DNA of 56,713 bases from an uncultured Sphingobacteriales bacterium. GTDB taxonomy: Bacteria; Bacteroidota; Bacteroidia; Chitinophagales; Chitinophagaceae. The stretch lies in NCBI GenBank assembly GCA_937871285.1, contig CALMQS010000008.1, forward strand, positions 1-56,713. The letters are read 5' to 3'. A program made the translations under genes and the position numbers. Of the stretch, positions 25,921 through 35,955 are shown one piece after another; position 1 is the first letter of the stretch, and the number at the start of each line of letters is the position of its first letter. Under the pieces are notes generated by a model, which searched no databases, was not told where the DNA came from, and was given only the letters and a program-made list of their open reading frames with translations.

Positions 25921-27581
25921 TGAGCAAAAAATATTTAAGTATGAACAAGCAACTCTTTAAGATATCATTGGGCGCAATCATTATGATGCTGGCCTCATTT
26001 TCCTTCACCTCCTGCAAGAAATTCCTGGAGGTAACGCCCAAGCAACAGGTTTCAGATGCCACACTCTGGACAAGTTCCGAAAATGCGGATCTGTTTCTTA
26101 ATAATATCTATGCGTCCATACCCTCTATGGCAACAGATGATCCCTGGGATAATTATTCCGACAATTCATTGAATGGTCAGGCCGGCCGTGTAAGCACCAA
26201 TGTTTACGGACCTGGTCTTTATATTCCCAGCAATACGCCCAGCAAATGGAATCAGTATACCAATATCCGGAAATGTAATTTATTTATAGAAAGAGCAACA
26301 GCTTCCGATTTGCCTGAAAGCTGGAAAAAAGTAAGACTGGCGGAAGCGCGTTTTCTGCGGGCGTATTTTTATTCTTTGTTATGGACCTATTATGGCGGAG
26401 TGCCCATTATTACCGATGTGCTTAATTTAACGGAGCAGGGTGATGCGGTTTTCAGGGCACGCAATACTTCTGAAGAAACGGCTGATTTTATTATTTCAGA
26501 ATGTGCTGCAATAGCGCCTGATTTGCCAATAAATGCAGAATCGGGAAGAGCCACGCGCGGCGCCGCGCTTACTTTACAGGGAAGCACCGAATTGTTTAAT
26601 GCAGGGGCACTGAAAAACCCGAACAATGATTTATCGCGTTGGGAAAAAGCTGCTACTACTTTTCAAAAAGTAATTGACTTAAATAAATACAGCCTGTTTT
26701 CGGATTACGGTACACTTTTCTATGAAGAGAATAATAATAACGTGGAAGTAATATTCAGCCGGCAGCATTTGGGCGGCACTTCTTTAGCTAATTATGTAGG
26801 ACAGATAGGGCCGCGTTTTGTAAATGGCTCATTAACCGGCTGGGGGCATTTAGATCCCACACAGGATATAGTAGATGAATACGCGATGGCCAACGGATTA
26901 CCCATTACCGATCCTGCATCGGGTTATGATCCGCAGAACCCTTATGCTAACCGGGAAAAAAGGTTTTATGAGTCTATAGTATACGACGAATCGGAATGGC
27001 TGGGTGCTACCATGATCATGAAACAGGGCGTGGGCAGCCTGAATGCCACCGATCTGAATAACAGCAGCATATCAACCAGAACAGGCTATTATGTTCGCAA
27101 AATGGTAAATCCAAAATATGCCGGCGCGCAGGATAATGGCAACAGCGCGAACTTTATCATCTTCCGCTATGCAGAAGTGCTGCTGAGCTATGCCGAAGCC
27201 AGAAATGAGGCCACCGGCCCCGACCAGTCGGTGTATGATGCAATAAATGAAGTGCGGGATCGCTCTGATTTGCCAGACTTAACGCCGGGTTTGAACCAGG
27301 CAGATATGCGTAAGGCCATTCTTCGTGAAAGAAGGGTGGAGCTGGCTTTTGAGGATAAAAGACTACCCGACCTGTTGCGCTCAAGACTTGCAGAAGTTAA
27401 GCTCAACGGAACAGTGCATGCTATTAAGATTGATATTGTTGGAGGAAACACGGTGTATACGGTAGTGCCTGCAGGTGGTGGTGCAAAAGCTTTTGATCCT
27501 GCAAAAAATTATCTTTTACCCATTCCGCAGTCTGCCATTGATGTAAATCCGCAACTTGAGCAAAATCCAAATTATCAATAG
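25920..27581 (+). CDS. SusD/RagB-family surface nutrient-binding lipoprotein
   Basis: A surface lipoprotein that forms the lid of the SusC transporter and binds substrate. It has 553 residues from the ATG at 25920, which overlaps the SusC stop codon by one base. A second ATG at 25941 gives a more compact signal peptide, MNKQLFKISLG, with lipobox SFTSC before CKKFLEVTPKQQ. RLAEARFLRAYFYSLLWTYYGGVPI is the family hallmark early in the protein, and YLLPIPQSAIDVNPQLEQNPNY is the typical ending. The glycan specificity cannot be read. It is co-transcribed with the SusC gene. Confidence 0.95.
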   Translation: MSKKYLSMNKQLFKISLGAIIMMLASFSFTSCKKFLEVTPKQQVSDATLWTSSENADLFLNNIYASIPSMATDDPWDNYSDNSLNGQAGRVSTNVYGPGLYIPSNTPSKWNQYTNIRKCNLFIERATASDLPESWKKVRLAEARFLRAYFYSLLWTYYGGVPIITDVLNLTEQGDAVFRARNTSEETADFIISECAAIAPDLPINAESGRATRGAALTLQGSTELFNAGALKNPNNDLSRWEKAATTFQKVIDLNKYSLFSDYGTLFYEENNNNVEVIFSRQHLGGTSLANYVGQIGPRFVNGSLTGWGHLDPTQDIVDEYAMANGLPITDPASGYDPQNPYANREKRFYESIVYDESEWLGATMIMKQGVGSLNATDLNNSSISTRTGYYVRKMVNPKYAGAQDNGNSANFIIFRYAEVLLSYAEARNEATGPDQSVYDAINEVRDRSDLPDLTPGLNQADMRKAILRERRVELAFEDKRLPDLLRSRLAEVKLNGTVHAIKIDIVGGNTVYTVVPAGGGAKAFDPAKNYLLPIPQSAIDVNPQLEQNPNYQ

Positions 27582-27615
27582 TTATCTTTAAGGAATAAGA
27601 TTAAGGCGAAGCATC

Positions 27616-30444
27616 ATGACAGGTATAAAACAGTTAACCACTATTGTATTGGGGTTGGGAATGAGTGTATATTTTACCTCATCCGTTGTTGCACAAACAA
27701 AACCAGCCGGCACGGAAAGTGTTAAGCTGAAACTATCTTTTGGCCATACGGCGCATTCCCGTACAGCCCGTACGGTACAGTTGATCAGTGGTTCTGCCGG
27801 TCTTACCATTTCCGCACTTTCGGGTAAGGGAATTGAAAAGAATGATAAGGTGGCAACCCTGTCTGTGCTTAATTGCGGTGCAGGCGATACCGATGAACTG
27901 ATCGCGGATATAAATTGGACAAAACCTTCTGCTCCGCTAAGGAAATTAGCGGGGTGGAAGGATGGTTATGCAGTGGATGACGATGCCATGTGGGGATACC
28001 TTATGATAAATGGTTCGCCGGGGCAGGCAGCGCGTTTAAAAGATGATCCCTGGAATAAACCTGATGCACCTTTACTTACTGTTCAGTTAGACAGGGAAGG
28101 TGCACAGGGTTTTACTATAGGATTAGAACAACTCATCAGGCATGGCGCCATGTGGCTTCCCGAACAAGATGTGTTTATTACATTGGCTGATAAGCCGGTT
28201 GATTTTAAAACGCATATTGCTTCGTTGCAGGGACAGCGCATACTCGATGCCGTTGCAGAACAGCCCGACGCGTCATTGGAAACATTCAATAAGCTGTGGC
28301 CTGATTTTGGCAGCCCGCTGCAATGGGATGCTTCCTGGCAAACCCGGTGGATGGGCACCACAGGGCACCTTACCGTAACGGCTGCGGCTCACGGGTCTGT
28401 TTATAAGTTTGCTGTTGACCGGTGGGGTAATGTTCGCCCGGACTTTGCTTCTCCGCATAAGTTCAGGCTTGACCTGAATTGGGCAGAGAGTGCGTGGAAG
28501 CGGCAGCAAATAGAGAATGGTTTGCCCATCATCATCACCAACCTTGAAAAGAATGGTCAGGTAGCTGCTATAGAGCAATTTGCCGCGCCGCTTGTTGATT
28601 TGCATACTACCATACGCGGTTATATACCCAGTGTAATGTTTACCAAGGTAAGCATTTCGGGGAGTGCTGGTTCGTTCAGCTTTGGTGTTTCCCTGCATAA
28701 TGAATTAAAGGATCATGAGGTTGAAGCCATACCAATACAGGACAACTGGGCCATTGCCGATAAACAAACCGGTAATATTTTTTTATTGCTGGAAACAGGA
28801 AAGGGCATTACGGTTAAAGCAGGCGATGCCATAGCAAACAAAAACGGGCAGCAAATTGAATTAACCATTTCCGGTGATCTTTCAGCAGGAGAAACGAAAA
28901 CGTTTGTAGCAAAACTGCCTTCACCTGCTATTGCTTCATCCGAAACAACAAGATTAAATAATCTCGGCTTTGCCGCAGCAAAGAAAAATATAACGGACTA
29001 TTGGGAAGACTGGATCAGTGAAGGTGCTCATTTTGAAGTGCCTGAAACAGCGGTGAACCAATTGTTCCGAGCCAATATCTGGCATTCCCTTATTTTGCCC
29101 CGTCACACGTTGGATATAGATGGAAAAGAACATATGGATCTGCCTTATGCCAATACAGCATACGGACAAAGAAATGCAGATTGGCCCATTAACCAGGCAG
29201 TATACGTAGATTATATGATCTATGGTTTGCGCGGGTACGATAAGGTTGCGCAGGATGAGTATGCGGCGATGTTTAAAAGTCAGCAGCAGAAAGATGGAAG
29301 AATAGGCGGCTTTGCCAACTGGGGTGTGTATTCGCCCGGGCAACTCTATGCCATTGCTCAAAACTTTTTGTTGTCTGGTAACAGGAAGCAGTTTGAACAG
29401 CTCCTTCCGAATGCTCTGAAAACCTTAGACTGGTGCCTGGCACAGGTGGCTAAATCAAATGAAGGAGCCAATAAAACAGGACTGATCCTGGCGCCGCTCA
29501 ATGACCTGACCAATGCCGAAAGAGAGTGGGCCTTTAACCAGGCATACTATGTTGGCGGATTAGAAGTATTTGCGAAAGCCTTATCTGCGTTTAACCATCC
29601 CCGTGCTGAAGAAGTACGAAACGTAGCATCGAAAATGAAAGCAGATGTGGTGAAAGAATTTGCCCGCGGCAGTGTAAAATCGCCGGTTGTGCAATTAGAA
29701 GACGGTACCTGGATCAACTATGTTCCAACCGATGCTATGACGCCCCGGCGCATAATGGATCAGTGGTATCCAACCGATGTTGATACTGGTCCGCTTCATC
29801 TTACAAGGCTGGGCGTTATTGATGCGCGCAACTGGCTTACAACCGCTATGCTGCACGATCATGAAGACAACCTGTTCTTTAAAAACCAGGGCGCTGCCAA
29901 TGAGCCGGTATATGTGCAGCAGGCTACGGCTTATTTGTTAAGAGATGAGCCCAAAGCGGTTATCCGTGCGTTTTACAGTTTGATGGCTTGTGGATTCTCT
30001 CATGAACAGTTTACTCCATTGGAACATCGCTGGGCGTGGGGTCAATACTATGGTCCACCAAGCACAGATGGAGCCTGGTTCGAAATTTACAGAAGAATGC
30101 TTGTTAATGAACCGGGAGAAGATACGCTGATGATTGGTCAGGCCATACCGCGGAACTGGTTAACGAATGGCAAAAAAATTGAAGTGAAGAACGCGCCAAC
30201 GTATTTTGGAAAAGTATCTTTCACAATTAACGGGGTAAATAACAACAATGAAATAAAGGCGGAAATTGATGTGCCTGATCGTAATCCGCCCAAACAATTA
30301 TTGGTAAGGTTCCGGCATCCGGAGGGCAGGGTCATCAAATCGGTAATGGTGAACGGGAAACGCTGGAAAAATTTTGATGTAAAAAAAGAGTATATCAGCA
30401 TACCCGCACCCACGGGAAAATATGTTATCTCAGCCGGGTATTAA
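27616..30444 (+). CDS. Exported glycosidase-like protein with (alpha/alpha) barrel, family uncertain
   Basis: A 942-residue exported protein following susD after 34 bases. A signal peptide ends near SSVVAQ (residue 27). The first half, to about residue 460, looks like beta-sandwich material. From about 480 to 840 there is an (alpha/alpha)6-type region rich in aromatic and acidic motifs: FRANIWHSLILPRHTLD, NADWPINQAVYVDYMIYGLRG, REWAFNQAYYVGGLEVF, MDQWYPTDVDTGP and HRWAWGQYYGPPSTDGAWFE. A small beta-domain ends the protein. This resembles six-hairpin glycosidases, but I cannot place it in a numbered family or name the catalytic residues. It is likely a substrate-processing enzyme. Confidence 0.7.
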   Translation: MTGIKQLTTIVLGLGMSVYFTSSVVAQTKPAGTESVKLKLSFGHTAHSRTARTVQLISGSAGLTISALSGKGIEKNDKVATLSVLNCGAGDTDELIADINWTKPSAPLRKLAGWKDGYAVDDDAMWGYLMINGSPGQAARLKDDPWNKPDAPLLTVQLDREGAQGFTIGLEQLIRHGAMWLPEQDVFITLADKPVDFKTHIASLQGQRILDAVAEQPDASLETFNKLWPDFGSPLQWDASWQTRWMGTTGHLTVTAAAHGSVYKFAVDRWGNVRPDFASPHKFRLDLNWAESAWKRQQIENGLPIIITNLEKNGQVAAIEQFAAPLVDLHTTIRGYIPSVMFTKVSISGSAGSFSFGVSLHNELKDHEVEAIPIQDNWAIADKQTGNIFLLLETGKGITVKAGDAIANKNGQQIELTISGDLSAGETKTFVAKLPSPAIASSETTRLNNLGFAAAKKNITDYWEDWISEGAHFEVPETAVNQLFRANIWHSLILPRHTLDIDGKEHMDLPYANTAYGQRNADWPINQAVYVDYMIYGLRGYDKVAQDEYAAMFKSQQQKDGRIGGFANWGVYSPGQLYAIAQNFLLSGNRKQFEQLLPNALKTLDWCLAQVAKSNEGANKTGLILAPLNDLTNAEREWAFNQAYYVGGLEVFAKALSAFNHPRAEEVRNVASKMKADVVKEFARGSVKSPVVQLEDGTWINYVPTDAMTPRRIMDQWYPTDVDTGPLHLTRLGVIDARNWLTTAMLHDHEDNLFFKNQGAANEPVYVQQATAYLLRDEPKAVIRAFYSLMACGFSHEQFTPLEHRWAWGQYYGPPSTDGAWFEIYRRMLVNEPGEDTLMIGQAIPRNWLTNGKKIEVKNAPTYFGKVSFTINGVNNNNEIKAEIDVPDRNPPKQLLVRFRHPEGRVIKSVMVNGKRWKNFDVKKEYISIPAPTGKYVISAGY

Positions 30445-30514
30445 AGCAATTTAATTTTATTAATTGGTGCGTTATTTAGCGATATAATTAATTATCTGTT
30501 TACCAGTACTTCAC

Positions 30515-32635
30515 ATGGATAGAAGAAGCTTTTTGAAGTTTACCTCTGCTGGTTCTGTAGGCATAACAACAGAACAATGGTGGAGCGAAGATGGAAATGC
30601 TGTCAGAGCCGCACAGGCTTATGATAAAGCTTCTGATGTGATGATTGATCCGATTGTTCCGGTAAGGTTTTTTACCAACCGAAAGGATAAGATGCTTCAG
30701 CAATTGATAGAGCTTAAGAAAGTTTATGGCTTAAAAAGATTTCTTCTTGTTGCCCCAATGGAGGATATAAGATTAACCGGTTATCCCGGCCGGGAAGTAT
30801 ATCAGCAAATTGGAAGTACAATACTTGAGGTTAAACAGGCGCTTGGTCCGTATGACATTAGTATTGGCTGGTGGTGCGCTCCTTCTATCCGTTCGGGTTA
30901 TAACAGCCGGTTCGGGTATATAACCGACCTCAGCGGGTATGTTTCAGATAATACGCCCTGTCCGCTCGACCCGGTATTCAGGGATGAATTTAGTGGTAAT
31001 GTTGCCTTGGTTGTAAATATTGCCAGGCCGTTTGCCGTTCAGTTTGAGGATGATTTTGAGCTGAGCTGGCAGCCCGGGCCGAAACCTCCCTACATAAACT
31101 TCGGCTGTTTCTGCCCGCTCCACCTGGCGGAATTTTCTGAACGGCAGAAACGGGTGTTTAAAAGAGAGGAACTACTGGAATTATTTAAAAAGAACAATGA
31201 TGAGACGATTGCGCTCCGGCGCAGTTGGGCCGAATTAAGCCGGGACAGTCTGGCTGGATTTGCAAAGCTGGTAAGAGAGAAGGTAGATAAAGTGGCGCCT
31301 GAAACAAGAATTTCCCTTTGCCAGGCCGGGGTTTCCGATTTTGATGGAGACTTTACCGAAGCCGTTACACGGGCTTTTGCCGGAAACACCCGGCCAATGG
31401 TTAGGCTCTATGGATCAAGTTATTCATCAGATGAGCCGGTTTCATTACCCGGGAGCATTTTTCATGCATTATACAGCCGGCAACACCTCCCTGCAGATTT
31501 CGAATGTTTGCATGAATCCGATACCTATCCTCATACGCGTTTTTTTATGTCGGCCGCTAAATTGCGAAGTTTTATGACAGCGGCATTCGCGTATGGGTTC
31601 AACGATTCCTTACTCTATGCAACCCAGTACTTAGATAATTTGCTGGAAGAACGCGGTTACCTGGAAATGTTTAAAAAAGAGGTAAAACGTTTTTCAAAGA
31701 TCAAAGAAGAAGTGGTGAATGCACCGCTGGCCGGATGTGAGATACTGCATCTTCCCTTTGCTCATACAGCAGTGCCATACAGGGGTGGAACGCCGGGTGC
31801 TCCCCAAAATCCCTGGATCAACGTTTTGGGAAGATTTGGAATACCATACACTTCAAAGAATGGAAAAGTTAAAGTGGTATCGGGCGCCTCTTTAAAAATT
31901 ATGAGCGATGAGGAAATTAAAGCCCTGTTGCATGCTGCTGTTTTATTAGATGGTTACGCCGCTTATATACTTTCACAAAAGGGATATGGGAAATTTATCG
32001 GGGCAGAGGTTGAGCCTGGCAAAGACCCTAACTTTTGTTTTGAAGGCATAAGAAACATCAGCAGGCATAAGAACTTAAAAGGGGAATTAATATACAATCT
32101 CATTTTTTTCCCGGGGAGTAGTAGTGAAGGAGGAGTTTTTTATGAAATGACTCCCGATCCTAAAGCAGAAATCATTACAGATTTTTTAGATCCGGAAGAG
32201 AAACCTGTAATACCGGGCTTTATCCGGTTCGAAAATGAATGGGGCGGCAGGGTAGCTATTACAGCTTTTGACTTACATCAAAACAAGTCTTCCGCTGTTT
32301 TTAACTATAAGAAAAAAGAATTGCTGCGGGAAACTATTGAATGGTTAGGGAATGAATCATTGCCCGTATTTGTTAATGATCATCCCAATGTTTTTTGCAT
32401 CTGTAATAAAAGCGTTTCAGACAAATACTTAATTGTTACGGCAATTAACTTAAGTTCAGATGAAGCTGATTCACTATCCATTGATGTGCCAGCGGGATGG
32501 GAAAATGCTTTTGTGTTTCAATTACAGTCTAAAGGGAATTGGGCGCCGTTATCTGCAAAGCGATCCGGAAGAACAATAACGTTTAGCGCTGCTTTAAAGT
32601 TAATGGAGCCTGTAGTTCTTAAAGTAAAATTATAA
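30515..32635 (+). CDS. TIM-barrel glycosidase-like protein with Tat-like N terminus
   Basis: A 706-residue protein of uncertain family. It starts MDRRSFLKFTSAGSVG, a twin-arginine motif, but the following segment is short and not very hydrophobic, so export is uncertain. About residues 45-400 look like a (beta/alpha)8 barrel, with YDISIGWWCAPSIRSGYNSR, VQFEDDFELSWQPGPK (a conserved-looking acidic pair) and FECLHESDTYPHTRF. Later stretches such as MSDEEIKALLHAAVLLDGYAAYILSQKG resemble the trimerisation domain of GH42-type beta-galactosidases. A C-terminal beta-domain follows. Substrate unknown. It sits between two other exported hydrolase-like genes. Confidence 0.65.
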   Translation: MDRRSFLKFTSAGSVGITTEQWWSEDGNAVRAAQAYDKASDVMIDPIVPVRFFTNRKDKMLQQLIELKKVYGLKRFLLVAPMEDIRLTGYPGREVYQQIGSTILEVKQALGPYDISIGWWCAPSIRSGYNSRFGYITDLSGYVSDNTPCPLDPVFRDEFSGNVALVVNIARPFAVQFEDDFELSWQPGPKPPYINFGCFCPLHLAEFSERQKRVFKREELLELFKKNNDETIALRRSWAELSRDSLAGFAKLVREKVDKVAPETRISLCQAGVSDFDGDFTEAVTRAFAGNTRPMVRLYGSSYSSDEPVSLPGSIFHALYSRQHLPADFECLHESDTYPHTRFFMSAAKLRSFMTAAFAYGFNDSLLYATQYLDNLLEERGYLEMFKKEVKRFSKIKEEVVNAPLAGCEILHLPFAHTAVPYRGGTPGAPQNPWINVLGRFGIPYTSKNGKVKVVSGASLKIMSDEEIKALLHAAVLLDGYAAYILSQKGYGKFIGAEVEPGKDPNFCFEGIRNISRHKNLKGELIYNLIFFPGSSSEGGVFYEMTPDPKAEIITDFLDPEEKPVIPGFIRFENEWGGRVAITAFDLHQNKSSAVFNYKKKELLRETIEWLGNESLPVFVNDHPNVFCICNKSVSDKYLIVTAINLSSDEADSLSIDVPAGWENAFVFQLQSKGNWAPLSAKRSGRTITFSAALKLMEPVVLKVKL

Positions 32636-32675
32636 TAGCATTCAATTTTTACCAGCACTATCAATATAAAATATC

Positions 32676-34061
32676 ATGCTGAAAATAAGATCATTGCTTT
32701 TATCCGTATACATTTTTGCCGGTGTTCAGGTATGTGCTCAAACTACTAATGTAAAAGTTGAATTTGGTAAAGAATTAGGCCCAATGAAAATGGAGCAAAT
32801 GGCACTCGGGCAGGGCGGCTTATCGGAAGAGCCTATGCTGGCCGGCCGGGTAACGGAAATAAGAGCCTTGCATCCGGCTGTTATAAGGCTGTTTGTTAGT
32901 GAGTATTATGATGTGCTCCCCGAAAAGGGCAAATATCATTTTACCACCCTCGACAGTATGGTGGCCAACATTTTGCAAACCGGCGCCAAACCTTTTATGA
33001 GCTTTTGTTTGAAGCCGAAATTATTTTTTCCGGTAATAGACCAGGATATTGTTGAGCCCAATGATTATGAAGCATGGGAGCAGTTCGTGCATGATGTAGT
33101 AAAGCATTACCTCGATAAGGGTACGGGTATCACCTATTGGGAAGTAGGCAATGAAGTAGATATTGGCGAAGACGGCGGTACCCCTTACCGGTTCAAGCCC
33201 GAAAGTTATGCGCGGTATTATAAGCATACCGTGGCTGCTATTCTTCGTGCCGACCCCAATGCGAAAGTTGGAGGACCGGCGCTGGCATATTATAAATCGC
33301 CCATCCTGCCAGAGCTGCTCCGCGTTTGTTCTGCTGAAAAGATACCATTGCATTTTGTTTCTTTTCATAATTACAATAATAGCCCAACAGCCATTCGCGG
33401 GCAAATAGAGTATGTAAAAAACCTGCTCGGCCAGTATCCCGGTTTAAAAGCCGAAACCATCATGAATGAATGGAATATGGACCTGTTCAATCCTCCGCTT
33501 GACCCCAGGTTTCAGCCCTGCTATGTGGCCGAAACCATCTGGCAAATGAAGGATGTGGGATTAGACTGGTCGTGTTATTACCAGATCCGCGACTGGTATG
33601 TGTCGTATGAAACATTCTTCCGGATACACTCCCCGGAGGGCACAGCATTTATGACGCGGTGGTGGAACAGGCAGGCGCAATTCAGCGGACTGATTGATTA
33701 TCAAAACCAGCTAAGACCTGCATACTATACGTTCAAATTGTTATCGAGGATGGCGGGCAATAAATTAGCCGTTACTTCCTCAAACGATAAAGTACATGGT
33801 TTTGCAACGCATGATCCTAAGCTGCGAATGCATAATATGATGCTTTGGAATTTCTCGGATCAGCCGGTAACTGTAAAGCTAAGCCTGAACGACCTTCCGA
33901 AAGAGATGCGGGTTCGTCATATTGTATTAGACGCAAGCGGATCTGGTTTGGAAGAAAATCAGCGGCTGCGTCCCGACCCTTTTGTTCAGATCAAAAAAGG
34001 CACACAATCGTTAACCTTAAAATTAGAGCCCTGGGCTGTTCATTACTGGTCGCTTGAATAA
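32676..34061 (+). CDS. Exported clan GH-A glycosidase, GH39-like
   Basis: A 461-residue exported glycosidase. The signal peptide ends at VCAQ (residue 21). The barrel shows the clan A pattern: RLFVSEYYDVLPEKGKYHFTTLD, the acid/base glutamate Glu160 in YWEVGNEVD, and the likely nucleophile Glu265 in ETIMNEWNMD. It is followed by a C-terminal beta-sandwich from about residue 360 (NKLAVTSSNDKVHGFATHD to the end). The layout resembles GH39 (beta-xylosidase, alpha-L-iduronidase), but GH51- or GH79-like enzymes are alternatives, and the NE motif context is divergent. It is the best-supported glycosidase of the locus. Confidence 0.75.
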   Translation: MLKIRSLLLSVYIFAGVQVCAQTTNVKVEFGKELGPMKMEQMALGQGGLSEEPMLAGRVTEIRALHPAVIRLFVSEYYDVLPEKGKYHFTTLDSMVANILQTGAKPFMSFCLKPKLFFPVIDQDIVEPNDYEAWEQFVHDVVKHYLDKGTGITYWEVGNEVDIGEDGGTPYRFKPESYARYYKHTVAAILRADPNAKVGGPALAYYKSPILPELLRVCSAEKIPLHFVSFHNYNNSPTAIRGQIEYVKNLLGQYPGLKAETIMNEWNMDLFNPPLDPRFQPCYVAETIWQMKDVGLDWSCYYQIRDWYVSYETFFRIHSPEGTAFMTRWWNRQAQFSGLIDYQNQLRPAYYTFKLLSRMAGNKLAVTSSNDKVHGFATHDPKLRMHNMMLWNFSDQPVTVKLSLNDLPKEMRVRHIVLDASGSGLEENQRLRPDPFVQIKKGTQSLTLKLEPWAVHYWSLE

Positions 34062-34099
34062 CAGCTTTATCTGTAAATTGATTATATTGAAATTGGTTT

Positions 34100-34960
34100 A
34101 TGATAGTAGATATCCATACACATGTTTTTGATGCCGGGCTGCACTTTGGACCAAAGCTCAACGCTGATCTGGTGCGGTGCAGGGTGGATCCTTCGGTATG
34201 GGGTAATGTAGAAGAAAGGCACTTAGAAACTACGAAGGCGGCCGATGTGGCTATTGTATTTGGCTTGCAGGCATCGGAAACAGGCTGGAATATTCCCAAT
34301 GAAATGGTAGCCGCGCATGTGGCAAAAGCGCCCAACAGGTTATTGTTTTTTGCTTCCATTGATCCTGCACTGCCAAACTATATGGAAGCGCTGGAAAAAT
34401 GCCACCGGGAGTTGGGGGCGGTGGGCGTTAAGCTGGCCCCGCTTTATCAGAATGTGCATCCGCAGGATCCAAGATATTATGATATATACCGGTATTGTGT
34501 GCAGCACGGGTTGCCTGTGCTTTTTCATGCAGGAACCTCCTTCGTTAGCGGCACGCGGCTCGATTATTCGCGCCCGGTTCATTTTGATGCGGTAGCGGTT
34601 GACTTTCCCGACTTAAAGATGGTGCTCGCTCATCTGGGGCATCCCTGGGAAGGCGAAACGATTGCGGTCATCCGCAGGCACGCTAATGTGTATGCCGATA
34701 TATCGGCCTTATACTACCGGCCCTGGCAGTTTTACAATTCCATGCGGTTGCTGGTGGAGTATGGTGCGCAGCATAAAGTGCTGTTCGGTTCCGATTTTCC
34801 ATTCACCACCACGGGCGATTCTTTAGAAAGGGTAAGGAACCTTAATGATATTATTGCCCAAAGCGGACTGCCTGTGGTGCCATCTGAAATTATTGAAGAA
34901 ATTATTCATCGCCATACCTTAGCATTGCTTGATCTTCCAAACCCAACCCTATCAAAATAA
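34100..34960 (+). CDS. Amidohydrolase-superfamily protein, possible sugar lactonase
   Basis: A 286-residue cytoplasmic protein of the amidohydrolase_2 group (COG2159/COG3618-like). Metal-binding motifs are VDIHTHVFD (His6, His8) at the N terminus, LFHAGTS, VLAHLGHPWE and the final aspartate in LFGSDFPF. Relatives include L-fuconolactonase and other sugar lactonases as well as decarboxylases. The next gene is a dehydrogenase and overlaps by one base, followed by a sugar-acid dehydratase-like gene. That context favours hydrolysis of a sugar lactone. This role is inferred from neighbours, not from specific residues. Confidence 0.75.
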   Translation: MIVDIHTHVFDAGLHFGPKLNADLVRCRVDPSVWGNVEERHLETTKAADVAIVFGLQASETGWNIPNEMVAAHVAKAPNRLLFFASIDPALPNYMEALEKCHRELGAVGVKLAPLYQNVHPQDPRYYDIYRYCVQHGLPVLFHAGTSFVSGTRLDYSRPVHFDAVAVDFPDLKMVLAHLGHPWEGETIAVIRRHANVYADISALYYRPWQFYNSMRLLVEYGAQHKVLFGSDFPFTTTGDSLERVRNLNDIIAQSGLPVVPSEIIEEIIHRHTLALLDLPNPTLSK

Positions 34961-35955
34961 TGGCAGATCCATTTTCATACATGAAGTCGTTGCAGCTACA
35001 GGGCCTTAACAGGTTGGTGAAGACGGATGTTCCTGTTCCGGTTCCACGGGCAGATGAAGTGCTGATTAAAACGAAAGCAGCAACCATTTGCACTTCGGAT
35101 TTACATGATATTAAAACCAATGCATTCGGAATAAAATATCCCCGTGTAATGGGGCATGAAGGCGCCGGCATTATTTTTGCCTGCGGATCGGACGTAAAGG
35201 ATTATGCACCGGGAACACGTGTGGCCGCCCATCCTGTTGTGCCCTGCATGACTTGCTCCGAATGCATGAGGGGATTGGAACATCTTTGTTCGCGCATGAG
35301 CCATCTGGGTATTGACCGTGATGGCTGCTTCGCGGAGTATTTTGTTCAGCGTGCAGACCGGGTGCGGGCTATACCGGATAATATATCCTTTCCTTTGGGC
35401 GCGCTTTTAGAGCCGGTGGCCGTATGCTTAGAAGCCATATCCAGGTCGAATGATATAAAAGGGAAAACGGTTCTTGTAGCAGGCGACGGACCCTTTGGAA
35501 ATATTATTGCACGCCTGGCCAACAGGGCAGGAGCAGCCCGTGTGCTGGTTTCGGGCCGCGAACCCTTCCGGCTTCAAATGATTCCGGGGGTAGAAATAGC
35601 AGATACCATACCTGTAAAATCTGTTGATGTGGCGATATTGGCGGTGAGTGCTTCCAGTGCAGTTGAAACCTGTTTGCAGGCGCTTCGGCCCCGCGGGCGA
35701 CTGGTTGTTTTCAGTACTGTTCAGGAGCGGATTTCGTTAAGCCTTTTTAATATTCATGTTTCGGAATTAGAGATTGTTGGCGCATGCAATGATGAAAATA
35801 AAATTGATGAGTCACTCCAATGCCTGGGCGAAGAAGGACTGGCGCTGGAAGATATTATTACGCATCATATTCCTTTTAACCGTTGGGAAGAGGCATTTGA
35901 TTTGGCCCGTAACGGCCACAACAGGGCATTGAAAGTTGCCCTGGTATTTGATTAA
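34960..35955 (+). CDS. Zinc-dependent medium-chain alcohol/sugar dehydrogenase
   Basis: A 331-residue dehydrogenase of the zinc MDR superfamily. Catalytic zinc ligands are Cys44 (TICTSDLHD) and His66-Glu67 (MGHEGAG). The structural zinc site is Cys96, Cys99, Cys102 and Cys110 (PCMTCSECMRG to HLC). The nucleotide-binding loop is VLVAGDGPFGN. The ATG at 34960 overlaps the previous stop codon by one base; Met8 (34981) is an alternative start that gives the more usual N terminus. Within this run it most probably oxidises a sugar or a sugar derivative, but the substrate is not visible. Confidence 0.9.
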   Translation: MADPFSYMKSLQLQGLNRLVKTDVPVPVPRADEVLIKTKAATICTSDLHDIKTNAFGIKYPRVMGHEGAGIIFACGSDVKDYAPGTRVAAHPVVPCMTCSECMRGLEHLCSRMSHLGIDRDGCFAEYFVQRADRVRAIPDNISFPLGALLEPVAVCLEAISRSNDIKGKTVLVAGDGPFGNIIARLANRAGAARVLVSGREPFRLQMIPGVEIADTIPVKSVDVAILAVSASSAVETCLQALRPRGRLVVFSTVQERISLSLFNIHVSELEIVGACNDENKIDESLQCLGEEGLALEDIITHHIPFNRWEEAFDLARNGHNRALKVALVFD

